A DNA stretch of 64,000 bases from Tyto alba (lineage: Eukaryota > Chordata > Aves > Strigiformes > Tytonidae). The stretch is taken from NCBI RefSeq assembly GCF_018691265.1, contig NW_024881322.1:1116001-1180000 (forward strand). Reading direction: 5' to 3'. Shown here piece by piece: positions 47,501 to 60,457 of this stretch; within the stretch, counting starts at the first letter, position 1, and each line of letters opens with the position of its first letter. A program made the translations under genes and the position numbers. The notes beneath the pieces were generated by a model. That model made no database searches. It was not told where the DNA came from and worked only from the letters and a program-made list of their open reading frames with translations.

Positions 47501-48561
47501 TAGGGAAGTGCTGCCAGCACAAGATGGCACTGAAGCTTTCCACTGCTAGATTTTGCTTGCCTGAGAGAGCCTGAGCTGAAGCAGAGCTGCAGAGAGGTTG
47601 TACTTCAGCTTGTCTTTTCCTTGGCCTGTAATGTTGGTAGCATCAAGCAGAGCTAAAAGCAGGTCCTGATGGGAACCTGCTAATCTTGCTTTCATGGAGG
47701 TACAAAAACCCTATGTCTAACTATTCCAGACTGTCACACGTTCAGCTTTTAGAGCTATAATGATATCTAAATATAGAAATAAAATCTATTATTAGCCTGG
47801 TACTACGGCATTCATTGAAAGAAAAAAGACAAGTTTCTCTGGCAAGCTGATGAAAAAGAAATTACAGTTATTTGAAGCTTCTCATGGATTAAAATATGAA
47901 AAGTGGGGATGTGGTTTTAGTGGTGGGTGGTTTGATATGGTAGAGGTTTATGATACTTTTGCTTGACAACTTTGGTGCAGAAATGGGAAGCGTAGATGTG
48001 TGTGGTGTTGTTGATGCGCTCTTTGCTCTCTCAGCTATGCAAGTGGCAGTGTGCAGGTTTAATAACCATCGACACAGCAAAACCAGCATCACTGATCAAC
48101 CTGTCTCTTTGGCAGGTCCAAATGGCTTGTAGTTAACTCAGTGTGTCACTTGATTCCAGAAGGTCACATGAATGTCTTCCTGAAGTTGCTTAATTGCTTA
48201 TTGATCTCATAATTATTCCGTCCTGGCTGTCCCTTTTGCTATTTTCTGAAATGTGTTTATACATCACAATTTTAATATCTTTAATAGAAGACTGTGGTTT
48301 TGTGGTGTTGAGTATTTACTGTTAAGTTTAGGGCTTTTCGCTGGGAATTTCAAACTATTTTGGTTTAATTTATATACAAATGTTACACATTTTCTTTTTC
48401 TTGCCTTTTTCTAAATCGGATAGTCTACTTCTGTACACCTCTTAAAGGTCCTGTTATTACAAAACTAGCATATTTCAGAGCACAAGGAGCTGAATTAATA
48501 ACTGCCGAGGTACTCTAGTCTAAAGTGCTGTCCTCTATTGCTAATTTAGCTTGTGGTTCAG

Positions 48562-48593
48562 CCCCCCGCCCCCCCCCCCCCCCCCCCCCCCCC
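48562..48593. repeat. Long C homopolymer (C6 G C25)
   Basis: Six C residues, one G, then 25 C residues on the + strand. It is isolated in otherwise AT-rich intron. Confidence 0.93.
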
Positions 48594-51500
48594 GTCAGAT
48601 TTTTTCATACAGAGTCGTTGCTCTGGAAGAATGTTTGTTTTCTTTGTGGTCTCATCTTGTGGACAGTAATCAGATTGTTGCGTTTTAGTAGTAGCTTCTA
48701 CTGCCCCGGCTTCTTTCCTTGCACGTTCCTCACGCCATGGATTGCTGCTCTGTGTTTATGTCACTAGGAAGTTGTGCGTGGAGAGAAACAGCCTTGGCTG
48801 GTTTCCTTTGGGTTAGCACAACAGGGTAGTGCAGATCCCAATTAAAAGCAAGAGTATGTGAACCTGGATGTTAAACTGCCGCTGCGGCTCCGCCTCTGCT
48901 CACATCTGTATTTCCTTTTGAGGCATCTAATCCAAGAGATGGTCCCCTCGGCAGTGACCCATGGCACTTCCCGGGACCCTGCTCCGTGGCCGAGGGTCAT
49001 CTGGGAGAGGCAACTTTCAGTCATGCTCTGCTCCATTCTCCCCCTCCTTTTCTTGTCTTGCTTTGGAGTCTGTAACACATCTTATTTCTCCGAGGACTCC
49101 CCGGTGCCCAGGTCTCTGCTGCCAGCCGCTGTCTTGCTGGCTGCTCCGTGCAACTGTTGTCAACTTTACAAAGCCGCCAGCATGTTCCTTGCTGAGTGGT
49201 CCCTTCAGGTTTGCATGCTTATTTCTGCCTTGCTGACTTTATTATCAGCACAGCTTTCCCAGCCTAATTACAACTTCTCTCTTCGCACTGCCTACTAAGT
49301 TGCAGGAACATTTGGACGAACCTCAAATGAGCCTGAAGATAGCAGTATGCTGAACCAAATAAGCGCCCTTAAAAGTGGAAGAAAGGCCTCTAGATGGTCT
49401 GAATCTTGCTTGTCTTTGCAAGGTGGTACCATAAAGGCCTATTAGTTTCTGATAACACAGGTTTTTATTACCAGGGATTAGATTTACACTTTGCAAACTA
49501 AGAATGAGATTTTCAGTTGGGCAGGGACACCATCTGCAGTCACCAGATGCAGTTATCAAGATTAAATTGCAAGACTTGTCACTGATTATGCTGGTAATCA
49601 TTGAGCTGATCAGTGTAATTATCTTGAGATCAAGAAGACATTTTCTCTGATATGGTACTGCAGAATTAAGTTGAAGGAACATCCATTATTAGCTACTGGG
49701 TAGAGTCAGTGTATGGCTCCAACCAAGCACTTGTCTTTTTCACTTTGATCACATTATTTTATAATATGGGAGAAGGATAGATCAGCAAATATTGTGAAAT
49801 TGACCTTTTACGTTGAAAACATTTCCCATTGGATTCTATCAGATTTATTGAAAACCTATTTCACTGCCTAATCGTGAAAGGCTCCTAGGCCTTCAGTTCA
49901 TAACCAGGCTTTGGAACAGACTTTAGTCTGGGTCTCTTTACCCAAGGAAGACAAAGTGTTTCCACTTCAGGTTATTTTAAGCTTTCAGAGTATATTTTTT
50001 TTTTCTAGTATAGATCATATGGAGGATTGACTCAGCTGCTGCTGGAAAGGGTTTTCTTGCCAAACAGAATGGTTGTTGATGTTGTCTCAGAAAATGTGAC
50101 TGAGACTCGGTAGAATATAATCCCAAACTCTAAAAAATGTATTTGACTCTAATGCACGCTAATAATGAATCTAGAAATGAACGGTATGACTTTGGAGAAC
50201 CCTTTACCCACAGCCATTTGTCTGTATTGAAGCATTTCCCTTTAGCATCTGTAATGTGGTTCTTCATGTTCTTATATAATGGTTAAAAATCCATTTTGCA
50301 GGTATGTTTACTGAGCAGTAACTGGCATATCTTGGGCCTTTGTTCATTCTTCTATAGACTGTCAAACCAATTTCTTGCAAATATAGTGATAAATGCCACC
50401 ATCTCTTGAACATAATTTATCTTATGTCTTATGCCTTTCATTTTTAGCTTACTTCATGTTGCCACTACATATGCACTGTAAGCATATGTAATGTTTTGTT
50501 TCCCTTTTCAAATGGCATATATATATTCATACAAAATGTTTATATTTCCCAGCAGGGTATATTGCTCAGGGAAGGGACGGCAGTCTTTTGTAGTCTAAGT
50601 CATATGAAGAGGATACAAGAGATAATTGGGAAAAGTAGGCAGCACTGAACATCATCTAAAAAGCAGGTGATTCAGTCTTTGTTAGGGCTTGAAAGAAAGA
50701 GGACTAAGAGCATCCCTGACAACTGTTTCTTTAATTTCCACCAAGCATATAAAATTTCATTCCAAGAAATGTGTTGCCACAGAAGACTTCCAAGAGTGAA
50801 GCATCATAGGAGAGATAGGAGATAATTGGTAATATTTTTCTGTCATTGATCTGTTGTTATATCTGCTAAACTTCACGCAATTATTTATCAGCTGAGAGTT
50901 ATAAAATAATTCCCGACTTGACGTGAAAAGGGAGAAAAGTCAAATACATTTTTTTACATGATCCAACCCATCAGTCTTAAAGTGCTGATTCATTTGCCCA
51001 CACAGTATAATTAAGTAAGCTGTTAATCTGTAATAAGGAGTGATACATCCAGTGATCTCACAAGTAATTATAGCTTAAAATCTTCATCTGGCTCTCCTCA
51101 ACCATGTTATTACTCCATAACTGTTAAGAGAGGGTGTTCATAGCTTCGGATCTGTAAACTTTTACCTACACAGTTTGCTTCTGCAGCTGGAAGTGGTTTG
51201 CCATGAGCAGTTGTTAGAAAGATGTCTATACTGGAAGGTTTTGGGGAACAAAATGTCAGCTGGCATTCTGAGTCCTGTCTTAGGGGAGAATATTATAGTT
51301 TTGAGTACATTTGGTGTTTCATTAGATAATGAATCCATTATGTAATTGGAGTTCAGGCTCAAAATGATTAATCATGACATTTCAATTATTCACTGAATCA
51401 GTGATCTTTTGCGCCCCTTTTTTCCCACCTCATTTGCTGTTGGCTTCTATTAATTTCTCTTCTTACTGCTTTAGGATTTCATCTCGCCGTGTTCTGAGAT

Positions 51501-52709
51501 CCTGAAAATCTTCCCCCGTCAGAGACTTTCATCTGGGAATTTTAAATCACCTGGCACCTTGCAAGCAGCTCTTGGCACCTCTCTGGTTTGGTGCTTCATA
51601 GCGTTTGAACTGCCTGCCTCCAAGGTAGCCGTGCTGTGAAGCAGCCGGGCAGCCTCGTGCCAGGGAGAGGTGTGTGAAAGGCAGAAGTTGTCCCAAGGCT
51701 GGAGACCAGATTCTTGTTTCCTCCACTAAACTGAATTTCCTGATGGAGTCCCAGGGCCACGGAGGGTCGAGTCGCCCAGCTAGTGAGATTGCCCTTAGCT
51801 GTGGCGTGCCGCAGTGCCTGCCCCACTGACGGTACGCAGGCGACAGTGGTCTAACGGGCTCTGGTGTCTGGGGGGGGGGGGATTCATCTGGTGCTCACAA
51901 AGATCATCGTTCCGTAGCGCGAAGTCGGCACAGGGATGAGAAGTGGCTGCTCTGTTCTCCTTTGGGTCCCGCTGCCCCCGCTCGCTCCAGCTCGCAGGTA
52001 TCCCCCCTTTCCAGCCCAGGGCTCAGTCAGTCATATTGCCGTGGTGTAGTTTTATCATTTGTCCATGTGGAAGTGAACAAAATTACTTTTTTTTTTTTTT
52101 TTTTTAAATTACTGTTATTTTGACACTGTCACTTTTGAGCCCTTGTCTAAATCCTGGAGCAGATTTAAAGTAAGACGTAGAAGAAGGAGACTCAGCATTT
52201 TAGCATCAGTTTTCGTGTGCTTTTAAAGAGTCGTGGGCAGATTCATCGCGCAGGTGCTGGAGGAGCCAGGCAGGGTTTCGTGGAGGTTTTACCCCCCATG
52301 TGCACAGACTCTGTTGGCCTCCAGAGGTTCAGCTGCACGCAGACACGGCACACGGGTGTACAGGACAACACGATGTAGAGCTTAGTGGAAGGTCTGTGCT
52401 AACTAATAAGACTGATTAAGGATAGGGTATATGGAAATGGTTCATCCCATGGATATCTCCCCTGTTTTGATTCTTTATAAGCACGCCATCTGTGGCTGGG
52501 AGTAGTGGTGGCAAATCTTTTTCTTTGGTTGAGGTAAAATTGTCCAATCGTCCTCTGTCCTTTAGCAAATTCGACCGTTCGGGTGGGCGAATCACCTGTG
52601 AAACTTAGCCTTTAGTCTCTGTCTTATGGCTGTCTTGTCAATACTAATTGCAAGGTGGTACTTTTAGAGATAAACTAGTGCGTGGCATTTTATGACAGTA
52701 TTAATCCCT

Positions 52710-52741
52710 CCCCCCCCCCCCCCCCCAAAAAAAAAAAAAAA
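52710..52741. repeat. C17 run joined to A15 run
   Basis: A C homopolymer passes directly into an A homopolymer. A15-to-C22 junctions with a short spacer also occur in the promoter island at 7757-7796. Confidence 0.92.
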
Positions 52742-55389
52742 TAGGAGTACAAAGACATAAAATATAGCTCTCTACGGATGTGAATATTAAGGTGGGTTTG
52801 TGTGTGTGCTGTAACAAACAGACTGGCATTACAAGATGAAAAGTTCAAGGAAAACAATTCATTAAAAAGAGGAGTATTTTTTACTTTAGTGGGTAATTTG
52901 CTAAACCTTATTTAAAACAATAGTATTCAATACGACAAAGTTAAGACCTCTTTTAATAGAGAATAGGAGACTAGATTTATTAATGAGCATCTTTTCTATA
53001 TACCAAGATAGTCAATGTCTTAAAGAGGGAAGAAAATAAAGTTATAGTAATGTCAGGTTTTTCAAAAATATATCACATCTCGGTAAATGTCTGGAAGTCA
53101 GAGAAAACAATGATCTTCTTACGGTGTTCCCTTTTAATGGATTCTTAGTTACAAAAATTTAATATTTATTCGAGGTGCAAGCTTGCTCTAAAGTATGTCT
53201 AAAAAAAAGAGCCTCACAGGAGTCTTTATTTCCTGGGCTTTTCTAATTCTGTATCAAACTTACGCTGTGTGCACACAAGGAGGTTGTTACTCTGAAGGTT
53301 AGGGGTTTACTTAGCCTGGGCTTGAAAAGTTGAGCTGCTTTACTCGGGATCTCTTGGAGGCTTACTGGGCGCACGGCCGAGGCTGGGCGTTTCATCTGAA
53401 GGCAGTAGGGCTGCACACACGAGGACGGGCGGTTTATGGATTCGTACGTGAGTCGTCTGGGCCGTACGTGAGGCGGACGGGGGGCACCTCGACACGTGCA
53501 GGGCATCCCGGGGGGGGGGGGCAGCAGTTGCTCACGGGGATGCCTTCAGCATTAACTGAAAAAACAGTGGCGTTTGGGGTGGACTCTGTGATCCCAAGCA
53601 GTGTGGAGCTCTGCGGTGCCATTTGGGATCTCTTTTCAAACGAGGGCTGGGTGCTGTGCCTAAAGTTAGTAGCAAGGCCATTTAAGTTTTCCAGCTGTAC
53701 ATCATCAGAAGCGTGGTATGGCTGGGCAGGTTAATTGTGCACCAGACCCCGGGATCCACATTCTTGGGAAGTTGGGTTGTACATCATTTTTTCCAATATT
53801 TTTGGAGGTCAAAAAGTGACAGACCGGACAGATTGAGTACAGTCATGATGCTGCCAACAGGCCGTCCCCAGTGGTTGATCTTTTGGCTTCTTCCGTCTAT
53901 CTCTTCCCGTTCTTGCTTGTTCATTTGAACGTGTAAGCTACTGTAACAAAAAATCCCTCTCTAATCGTGGCACCTTCGGTAACCACAAATACAAATGGAG
54001 TGTGCAGATGCTGAGCATCTCTAGTCAGCTGTGACCCCTTTGACACAGCTGGAGTAATGGACGCAATCTTTTTCATCAGGGGATCCAGCTTAAAGTCAAG
54101 AAGAAACGTTATTCTAGTACCTTACAGTATTGATAGGGAAAATGGAATTGCTATCGCTGAATTTCCTTCACAGTGAGACGTGTGTGCCATGCAGCTCTCT
54201 TCACACACGACAAGAGGATGGTGTTGCTCAAATGCCAGTGAAGATATAATTTAGCTTATGGAATCTGCACAGATGATCATGCATGAGATGGAAATATCAC
54301 TTGGCATATGAGATCAGCAGTGAAAACCCTTTGTAGCCAGACTGTCTGACCCTGGAAGCCACATGAAAATCTGTAGGTGGCTGACAGCTATGCTCTCACT
54401 TTCGTCCTGTGCCCGCGGACTTGACTCCACAAACTTGCCTTGATCCCATGCTCTCACTGCTTCCCCAGGATCTCAGTGCTATTGCAGTTGGCTTTAGCAT
54501 CACTCATGCTTTTGGGACACTGCTGCAATCCCTCTTCATTTGCTAGGCACCTTGCATACTTCTGCCCTTTGTGTTTTTGCAACTCATCTTGTGAGGATTT
54601 CTTTGTAGTCCCATGCAATCTCTGAATCTAACCAGGGGGATAAAAACTTTTTTGTACGGCTGGGACTGTCCTCTGCTCATTGACAGTACTGCACTCTCCA
54701 GTTCTTGGGGTTGTCCTGCAAGGGAGCAGATGCCACGGACTGACCTGAGCAGTTATCTCTCAGATAGCTGTGAGCAGCCCAGCAGCCCCTGGCGTGGGAA
54801 GAGGGAAAAGAAAGGGAACGCTGCATAGTGGTAGGGACAGGAGCGTGATGCCTCCAGATAGACCCAGTGCTCAAAAGGAGACCATGCTTCAGCTGCAGCT
54901 TGATGCCGTAGCACCTCCAGTCTTTTTTTCTCAGCTTATCATGACATCACATCCCAAAGAAATAGCATTTCCCCAAATACCTGCAGCATTTATCCGGTTG
55001 TTATTGCTGGACGAGTGCATTCTGCACCATGCCTGTGCTCACTGGCTTAGGGAACAAGAATGTTTTTTAGGATCGTATCCTTCTCCCATTTTCCCATTTC
55101 TGCTTGTTTGTGAATGAGAACAACAAAAATTAAAAATCCTCCCGCGTCTCTTGTCACTGAAGAGTCCTTACAGTCTGATTCAGTGAAGGCCAGGGTGGTA
55201 CTGACTGCAGGGAGCTGCCGCTGATTCTTCCCATCAGTGTTCGACCACAGGCAAGGCAAGTGATGATGCTGGGCGTGAGTTGGGGGGGTCTTCAGTTAGT
55301 GTGGGCCTGTATGATCCTGCCCTACAGACAGCATTTATGGCCCTCATTTCTGTGATTTCAGGACAGCAATCATCCCATAAAGACATGTA

Positions 55390-55614
55390 ATATTAACATA
55401 TTATATTAACATACTTACTATGTTAAATAAATATATTATTAAGCATATTGTATTAAATAAATATATTATTAAACATATTATATTAAATAAATACAATATT
55501 AAACATATTGTATTAAATAAATACAATATTAAACATATTGTATTAAATAAATATATTATTAAACATATTATATTAAATAAATACATTATTAAACATATTA
55601 TATTAAATATATTG
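55390..55614. repeat. AT-only 30-bp minisatellite, about 6-7 copies
   Basis: The unit is about 30 bp: TATTAAATAAATATATTATT followed by AAACATATTA, with A/C and T/G variants. The period shows at 55431, 55461, 55491, 55521, 55551 and 55581. Since 30 is a multiple of three and stops are rare in two frames, periodic frames appear on both strands. They encode ten-residue Ile/Leu/Lys/Asn-rich repeats and are not considered genes. Confidence 0.92.
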
Positions 55615-58600
55615 AGTCATGATTTTGTCTTAATCATAGGAGATCTTACCTGATAAGTAACCGTCAGGAAAAGGGTGATGTTTGTGATCTGTCCTCAACA
55701 GAAGTGTTTGGGAATTCACCTGAAAACATCTCAGAATTCAGGTGAAATTCCAAGTAAATTCCAGTGGTCCGTGATATTGGAGCAACCTGAACGAAGGTGT
55801 TTGTTACAGGTCATTTTTGCAGTGCTAGAAACTAATCTTTGAAGCACCCCACTGCAATCTAGGTACGCGGTGTATGGAGAAGGCATCCGATGAGCAGGCG
55901 GGGCGGAAATCTCTCCCCCCTGGAAGATGCAAATTTGCGGGAAGAGCGTTAGCAACAAGTGGCTCTGCTGACTTCACCCTGGTAGAGACGCACGCTGATC
56001 CTGACGGCCGAGGGGCTTGCACGTGTGTTTAAAATTCCGTAGGCGGAACACCTCTCGAGGCTGGTTTGGGTCTCTGCTTTTTGAGTCCCCTGAGAGCAGT
56101 GGCTGGCCTTCGGGCCCAAGGGGCCGGCAGCTGCTCCGTTCGCACTTTTTTTTGGGGGGGGGGGGGGCAGAGGCGGTGTGGAGGGCCGGCGAGGTGTGAG
56201 CATTAGGGTGACAGCTGAAGAGCTGCCATGTGGATTCTGAAAGTCTCTACACCGTGGTGGAAACCACTTTTACCTCCCCTTGCCCTTCCCTTTCTCCTTT
56301 GTTAAGGCAGACACCTTTATATATACGATTGATTGGTTTTTTCATGCATCAATTGTTGTCTTAGCATTGTCTTAAACAACAAAAAGTCTCAGTGTGTGTC
56401 ACTTTTATGCTGTTCTGTGTGATGGCAATGCAGTTTCCTATATCTTGCGCCAAAGACACAACAGCATAAATTAATATTGCAAGTAGACTTGTCATGGACT
56501 TTGTGTGTGACCAGGCTGAGCCTGCAGGCGCTTTTTTCCAGGTGGGTAGTTGGAGGCACTAATGTTTCTTTACATCACTCATTTCTGGTGGGGAGGAGTT
56601 ATTAATCAAATACCTAGTTTAGTAGTATTGCATTCAGGTGCTGAGATACAGTCTCTGCACCTTGCTTGCTGAAAAGGCAAACGTCTGCAAATACCTGACA
56701 CCTCAAGCTCAGTAGAAATCTCACTGGGTATGAAAAGCAAATGTGCTTTCCTTGGGGATTTCAGGATTTGTACATCCATCCTACTCTGGATGTTTGTACT
56801 GAATGAGTGGTCTTGGGGGAGCATGAGAAGAGGAAAGCTTGAAAACCAATTTAAATTGCAAGACTGTAAAGAATTCTGTTGTGCGATCTTCCCTCTATAG
56901 TTTTATTACCCTGCAATACTTGACTCGCATGTTAGGTTTTCTATGTTTGTATTTGTATTTTAGAAATGTACAGGAAAATCATTTTTATACCATGCTGTTA
57001 CCAGTTCTTTGTCGTATTGCTGTCATTTCCCTGTGCCTTCATTTACATTTTAATTTATTCTTTTCTTTTTTTCATTATTTGCAGATATCTAATTTTTTTT
57101 TTTTTTTTTTTAATTCTGTGTCTTTCATCCCTTTCTCTGTAGTCTTTAGTGTTTCTGTCTGGTATATGTCTCTTGTCTTTATTCCAACTTTGTTGCCTGC
57201 TTCTTTATTTTTTTTTATGTTCCAAGCAGAGAAAATTAGATGCTCAAGAAGCCAAAAATCTTCCTTTTAGCATTACAAATGTGTGGATCCTAGTTCTCTT
57301 CTCCTGTTGCAGTCACTAGGATGCCTGTGAGTCACAAAGGTCCTCTCTGTAAGTTTGCTGGTGAAACCCAAACCTCAGATATCCTTTGGATCAGATATTC
57401 TGATTATGGAATTAAACAAAGCTCTGTTTCCCCTGCCTCCTGCTTGATCCCGCTGGGTTGCTTCCAGTTAATTTACTGAGAATTTGCTGAGCTTTTTTTC
57501 CTGCTCAGCTAAGTTTTGTTGACTGGGTTGTTAATTACGGGTTTAAACCTGTATTTGCTCTTTCTAACATCTTAGACCGTGGGAGATTTTCTGCCTCTTT
57601 ATCCATTTACTTAGTTATCTCTTTTGAAGAGGCATTATTATTGCTTCATTAAACACTTTCCTGCTTAGTCTGTAATGATCCTACTTCTACTCTAAACACA
57701 TGAATATATTAAGGACCAAGATCTTCATTTATCTTTGGTCGGATGAAAATGTTCCACATTGTCCTTGGAGCCTGGGGTCCCTGACACATGATCTTTGGCG
57801 GCGTAGCCTCGCTATGGAGGACTCGGCTAGGGCCCATGGTGTAATTCCAGTTTGGCTACCTTTTTTTTTATGCTTAGGTGTTGAGCCTGCAGTGAAGAAA
57901 ATACGATATTTAATTGTCACGCTCTGGTGAGTCTTTGCTCTTTGACCCCAGGCCGTTCCTGCGGTAGGACTCCGGTACGGTTGGTGGGAAGCCACTGAAT
58001 ACCGGTAGCGGGTGATGAGAAGATGCTCGTTCTGTGGTGATGAGCTGGACCACTTATCTACTCTTTTGGTGCGGCGCAGTGGTGAGACACGTAAACATGA
58101 AGGGAAAATAAAATAGGTGCCTGTTTTTCGAGGGGATGGGCCTTCTGCTGCAGCAGCCAGGGCTGCCGGAGGGAAGAGCAGGTTGCCAGCTCCAGCTCGG
58201 CCTCCGAATGGGCTGCACATTCTAGCAAGTGCTTAGCACTTTTGGGCAGGCTAGGAAAAAAAAAAAAAAAAACAAACAAAAAACAAAAAACCAACTTCTG
58301 GAGCTCGTATCCTTCTTCTGTAGCAGGTTTCTGTCTGCTCTGAAGTCCTGGCGTGGCAGTGACCGAAGAGCCAGCGGGAGAAATGGCAGGGATGCACCCA
58401 GTGCAATGGGCTTCTTTCATGGAACTCGTTTCTTCCGCAGAGGTGCTGCAGGACTCCATCGGTTGTGGAGGTGCTACCTTGCCTCTGTAGCCTCAAAAGG
58501 AGTTTTTTTGTCTCTGCTTAGTTCCCTTCTTAATGGTTTCACATTTCCAAGGTTAACGTCACAATTTCTCATTGCTAACAATTTCCTTTTTTTTTAATTT

Positions 58601-60118
58601 TAGAGTAGAAGTTTTACGGAGTCCAAGCGTAAACTTTCTTTTCAGGTTCTTGGGCAATCTCTCTCTTGATCAATAAATAAGTTGTAAAGCAATGTTTGAT
58701 AACAATACCCTCTGCAGGAGTTGCAGTGCCGGTGTGTTGAGCCATTCCCGAGCCACAATAATCAAACATAATGTAAGATGGGTTTGGGTTGCTTTTTCTC
58801 CCGTGTCATACTAGCCTCATAAAAAGGGTTAAATAAAATTTGAGCTATGGGTTTGAAATACTACCTAACACATGTGATCCATATTACTGCCATGTGCCAG
58901 AAACTGCAGTTAGTATGTGAGTTCTGCAGGCAAAAATGATTACAATGCATTTTCTTCTTTTCCTATAAAATCACATGTATCCTCCCTGTGGGGATTTTAT
59001 TGTTCACTGGACTACAGTGTGGGTTTGGGAAAAAAAAAAAAAAAAAAATCCATTTATATGTAAATACAACCTGAAGACTGCAAATATCCAAGCTGCTACA
59101 AAGACAGAAGGCATGTGCATGAAAACAAATGGACCTGTTGTGGTTAGAAATTCATAGTGTACCATAATAGGGGAAAAAATAAATTAGGTTGTCTTTGAAA
59201 CCTTATAGGTCAGCATTTCAGACTTCTGTATTTGTGCTCCAATTAAAGGAGAAAATGGAAAAGCTTCCGGATATTTACTATTTTTAAGCCAACTTGAGAG
59301 GGGAGAAGCAGAAACAATATTTTTCATATGTTCTATTAGCAAATTACATGCCATGAATAAGACTTTTTCTGTTTGGCTTGTACATGGGTTTATATGAGTT
59401 TTATTTGTTTTGGAGGCGCGGGGTGTGTGAGTTTTTGGCAATTGCTACCTTTCTTTCTTTTTCACTATGTTAAATGAAAAGAAAATTTTCAAGAAAACTG
59501 AAAGTAGAAATTATTTCTGTGGGTCTCACCAAATGCTGAGAGGTACAGGAAATCCAGTGTTCAAAAGCAGAAGAGGAGGAGATGGTGGATGTTTCTGGTG
59601 TCTTGCAGCAGCATTTGGTTTACTTATTTTTTTTTTTCTTGGTACAGTAAAAATATTTCCTTGCTGAAGTCCTTTAATCTGGATTTAAAATAGCAGAAAT
59701 TATTTTGAGATAAGTTCGCATTAACCACCACAGATTCCTCACTTACCTGTCACTGTTGCTGGAGATCCAACTCTTAGCTGCTATTAACGCATCTTCTACT
59801 TTAGCAAGGGAAAATGTAATTTAGTTTTATAGCTGTTTTAGGAAAGTCTGTGATAAAAACAAACCAGTGCCGCCTCTAATAAGTATTGAAGCCCAAACCT
59901 GTGCGATTTGTAATAAGTGTACTCTATCCTCTTAAAAATGTCCTAGGGATTTATATACTAAACTCAGATTAATGCTAATAGGAGCTATCTAAATAAATTC
60001 TCTGGTGCACTGATAGTATAATAGCTCATTTATTTAGTGTTGCGTTTCACTTTGACTTGATTTTATTTCTATCTTTTTCATGAAAACAGATCTGGGATTG
60101 GCGTTTATGGTATAAGGA

Positions 60119-60142
60119 ACTTTTTCTCCTTCCTCTCCGTAG
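60119..60142 (+). other. LRRC3B: Splice acceptor of LRRC3B exon 2
   Basis: A pyrimidine-rich tract, TTTTTCTCCTTCCTCTCC, is followed by GTAG, placing the AG at 60141-60142 and the first exon base at 60143. It is a strong acceptor, 163 bp ahead of the LRRC3B start codon. An in-frame TGA at 60294-60296 rules out coding extension from an earlier exon. Confidence 0.75.
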
Positions 60143-60168
60143 GTGTGCTTCTAAGAAGAGTACTGACC

Positions 60169-60189
60169 ATGAGGAAGCCCACCTATTAG
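60169..60189 (+). CDS. uORF 1 in LRRC3B leader (6 codons)
   Basis: ATG at 60169 with A at -3, encoding MRKPTY and then TAG. It is the first ATG after the splice acceptor. It is upstream of and separate from the main frame. A regulatory role is inferred only from position and context. Confidence 0.4.
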   Translation: MRKPTY

Positions 60190-60217
60190 TCAGTTTTTAC
60201 TGATCCCACCCAAGAAA

Positions 60218-60268
60218 ATGAAGCGGCGCCTCAGCTTCGCCGATCCTTTTTCCACCACTGTTGGCTGA
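60218..60268 (+). CDS. uORF 2 in LRRC3B leader (16 codons)
   Basis: ATG at 60218 with A at -3. The predicted peptide is MKRRLSFADPFSTTVG. Its TGA (60266-60268) is immediately followed by the ATG of the next uORF (TGAATG), an arrangement that could allow termination-reinitiation. Translation is not proven. Confidence 0.4.
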   Translation: MKRRLSFADPFSTTVG

Positions 60269-60457
60269 ATGAGAAATGGTCGCGTGATTATGCTGACACC
60301 CCAGCATGCATTTGGTAGACCTGTGGTTAACTCGTTCCCTCTCCATGTGTCTGCTCTTACAAAGTTTTGTCCTCATGATACTGTGCTTTCATTCTGCCAG
60401 TATGTGCCCAAAAGGCTGCCTCTGTTCTCACTCCGGAGGTCTCAACGTCAGCTGTAG
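60269..60457 (+). CDS. uORF 3, overlapping the LRRC3B start (62 codons)
   Basis: ATG at 60269 has a weak context (T at -3), with a second in-frame ATG at 60290. The frame runs past the LRRC3B ATG in a different frame and stops at 60457, inside the codons for the N-terminal cysteine cluster. Ribosomes using it would bypass the main start. It does not resemble a known protein, so a translation brake is more likely than a functional product. Confidence 0.3.
   Translation: MRNGRVIMLTPQHAFGRPVVNSFPLHVSALTKFCPHDTVLSFCQYVPKRLPLFSLRRSQRQL
60276..60287 (+). CDS. Minimal uORF (MVA-stop) before LRRC3B
   Basis: ATG at 60276 has the best context of the upstream ATGs (G at -3, G at +4) and is in frame with LRRC3B, but reads only MVA before TGA at 60285-60287. 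It ends 18 nt before the main ATG, close enough that efficient use should reduce main-frame initiation. Confidence 0.35.
   Translation: MVA

Larger units (their letters stand above)
47501..60118. other. Distal intron 1, no gene supported
   Basis: Largely AT-rich, repeat-poor sequence, especially 49.3-51.4 kb. Simple repeats at 48.56, 52.71 and 55.4 kb are listed separately. No exon with good splice sites and coding potential, tRNA-like box or transposon body was recognised. Confidence 0.5.
7285..60142 (+). other. LRRC3B: Intron 1 of LRRC3B (about 53 kb, inside the 5' UTR)
   Basis: Inferred intron between the GTGAGT donor at 7285 and the pyrimidine-tract acceptor ending in AG at 60141-60142. 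It interrupts only the 5' UTR, so it has no coding phase. It holds all the large repeat arrays listed separately. If the 7504 or 8062 donor is used, the intron starts there. Confidence 0.6.

Noticed and set aside
55401..55653. Repetitive Ile/Leu/Tyr/Phe and Asn/Lys/Ile/His peptides on opposite strands
   Set aside because: They are direct consequences of a 30-bp AT minisatellite, with no flanking gene structure.
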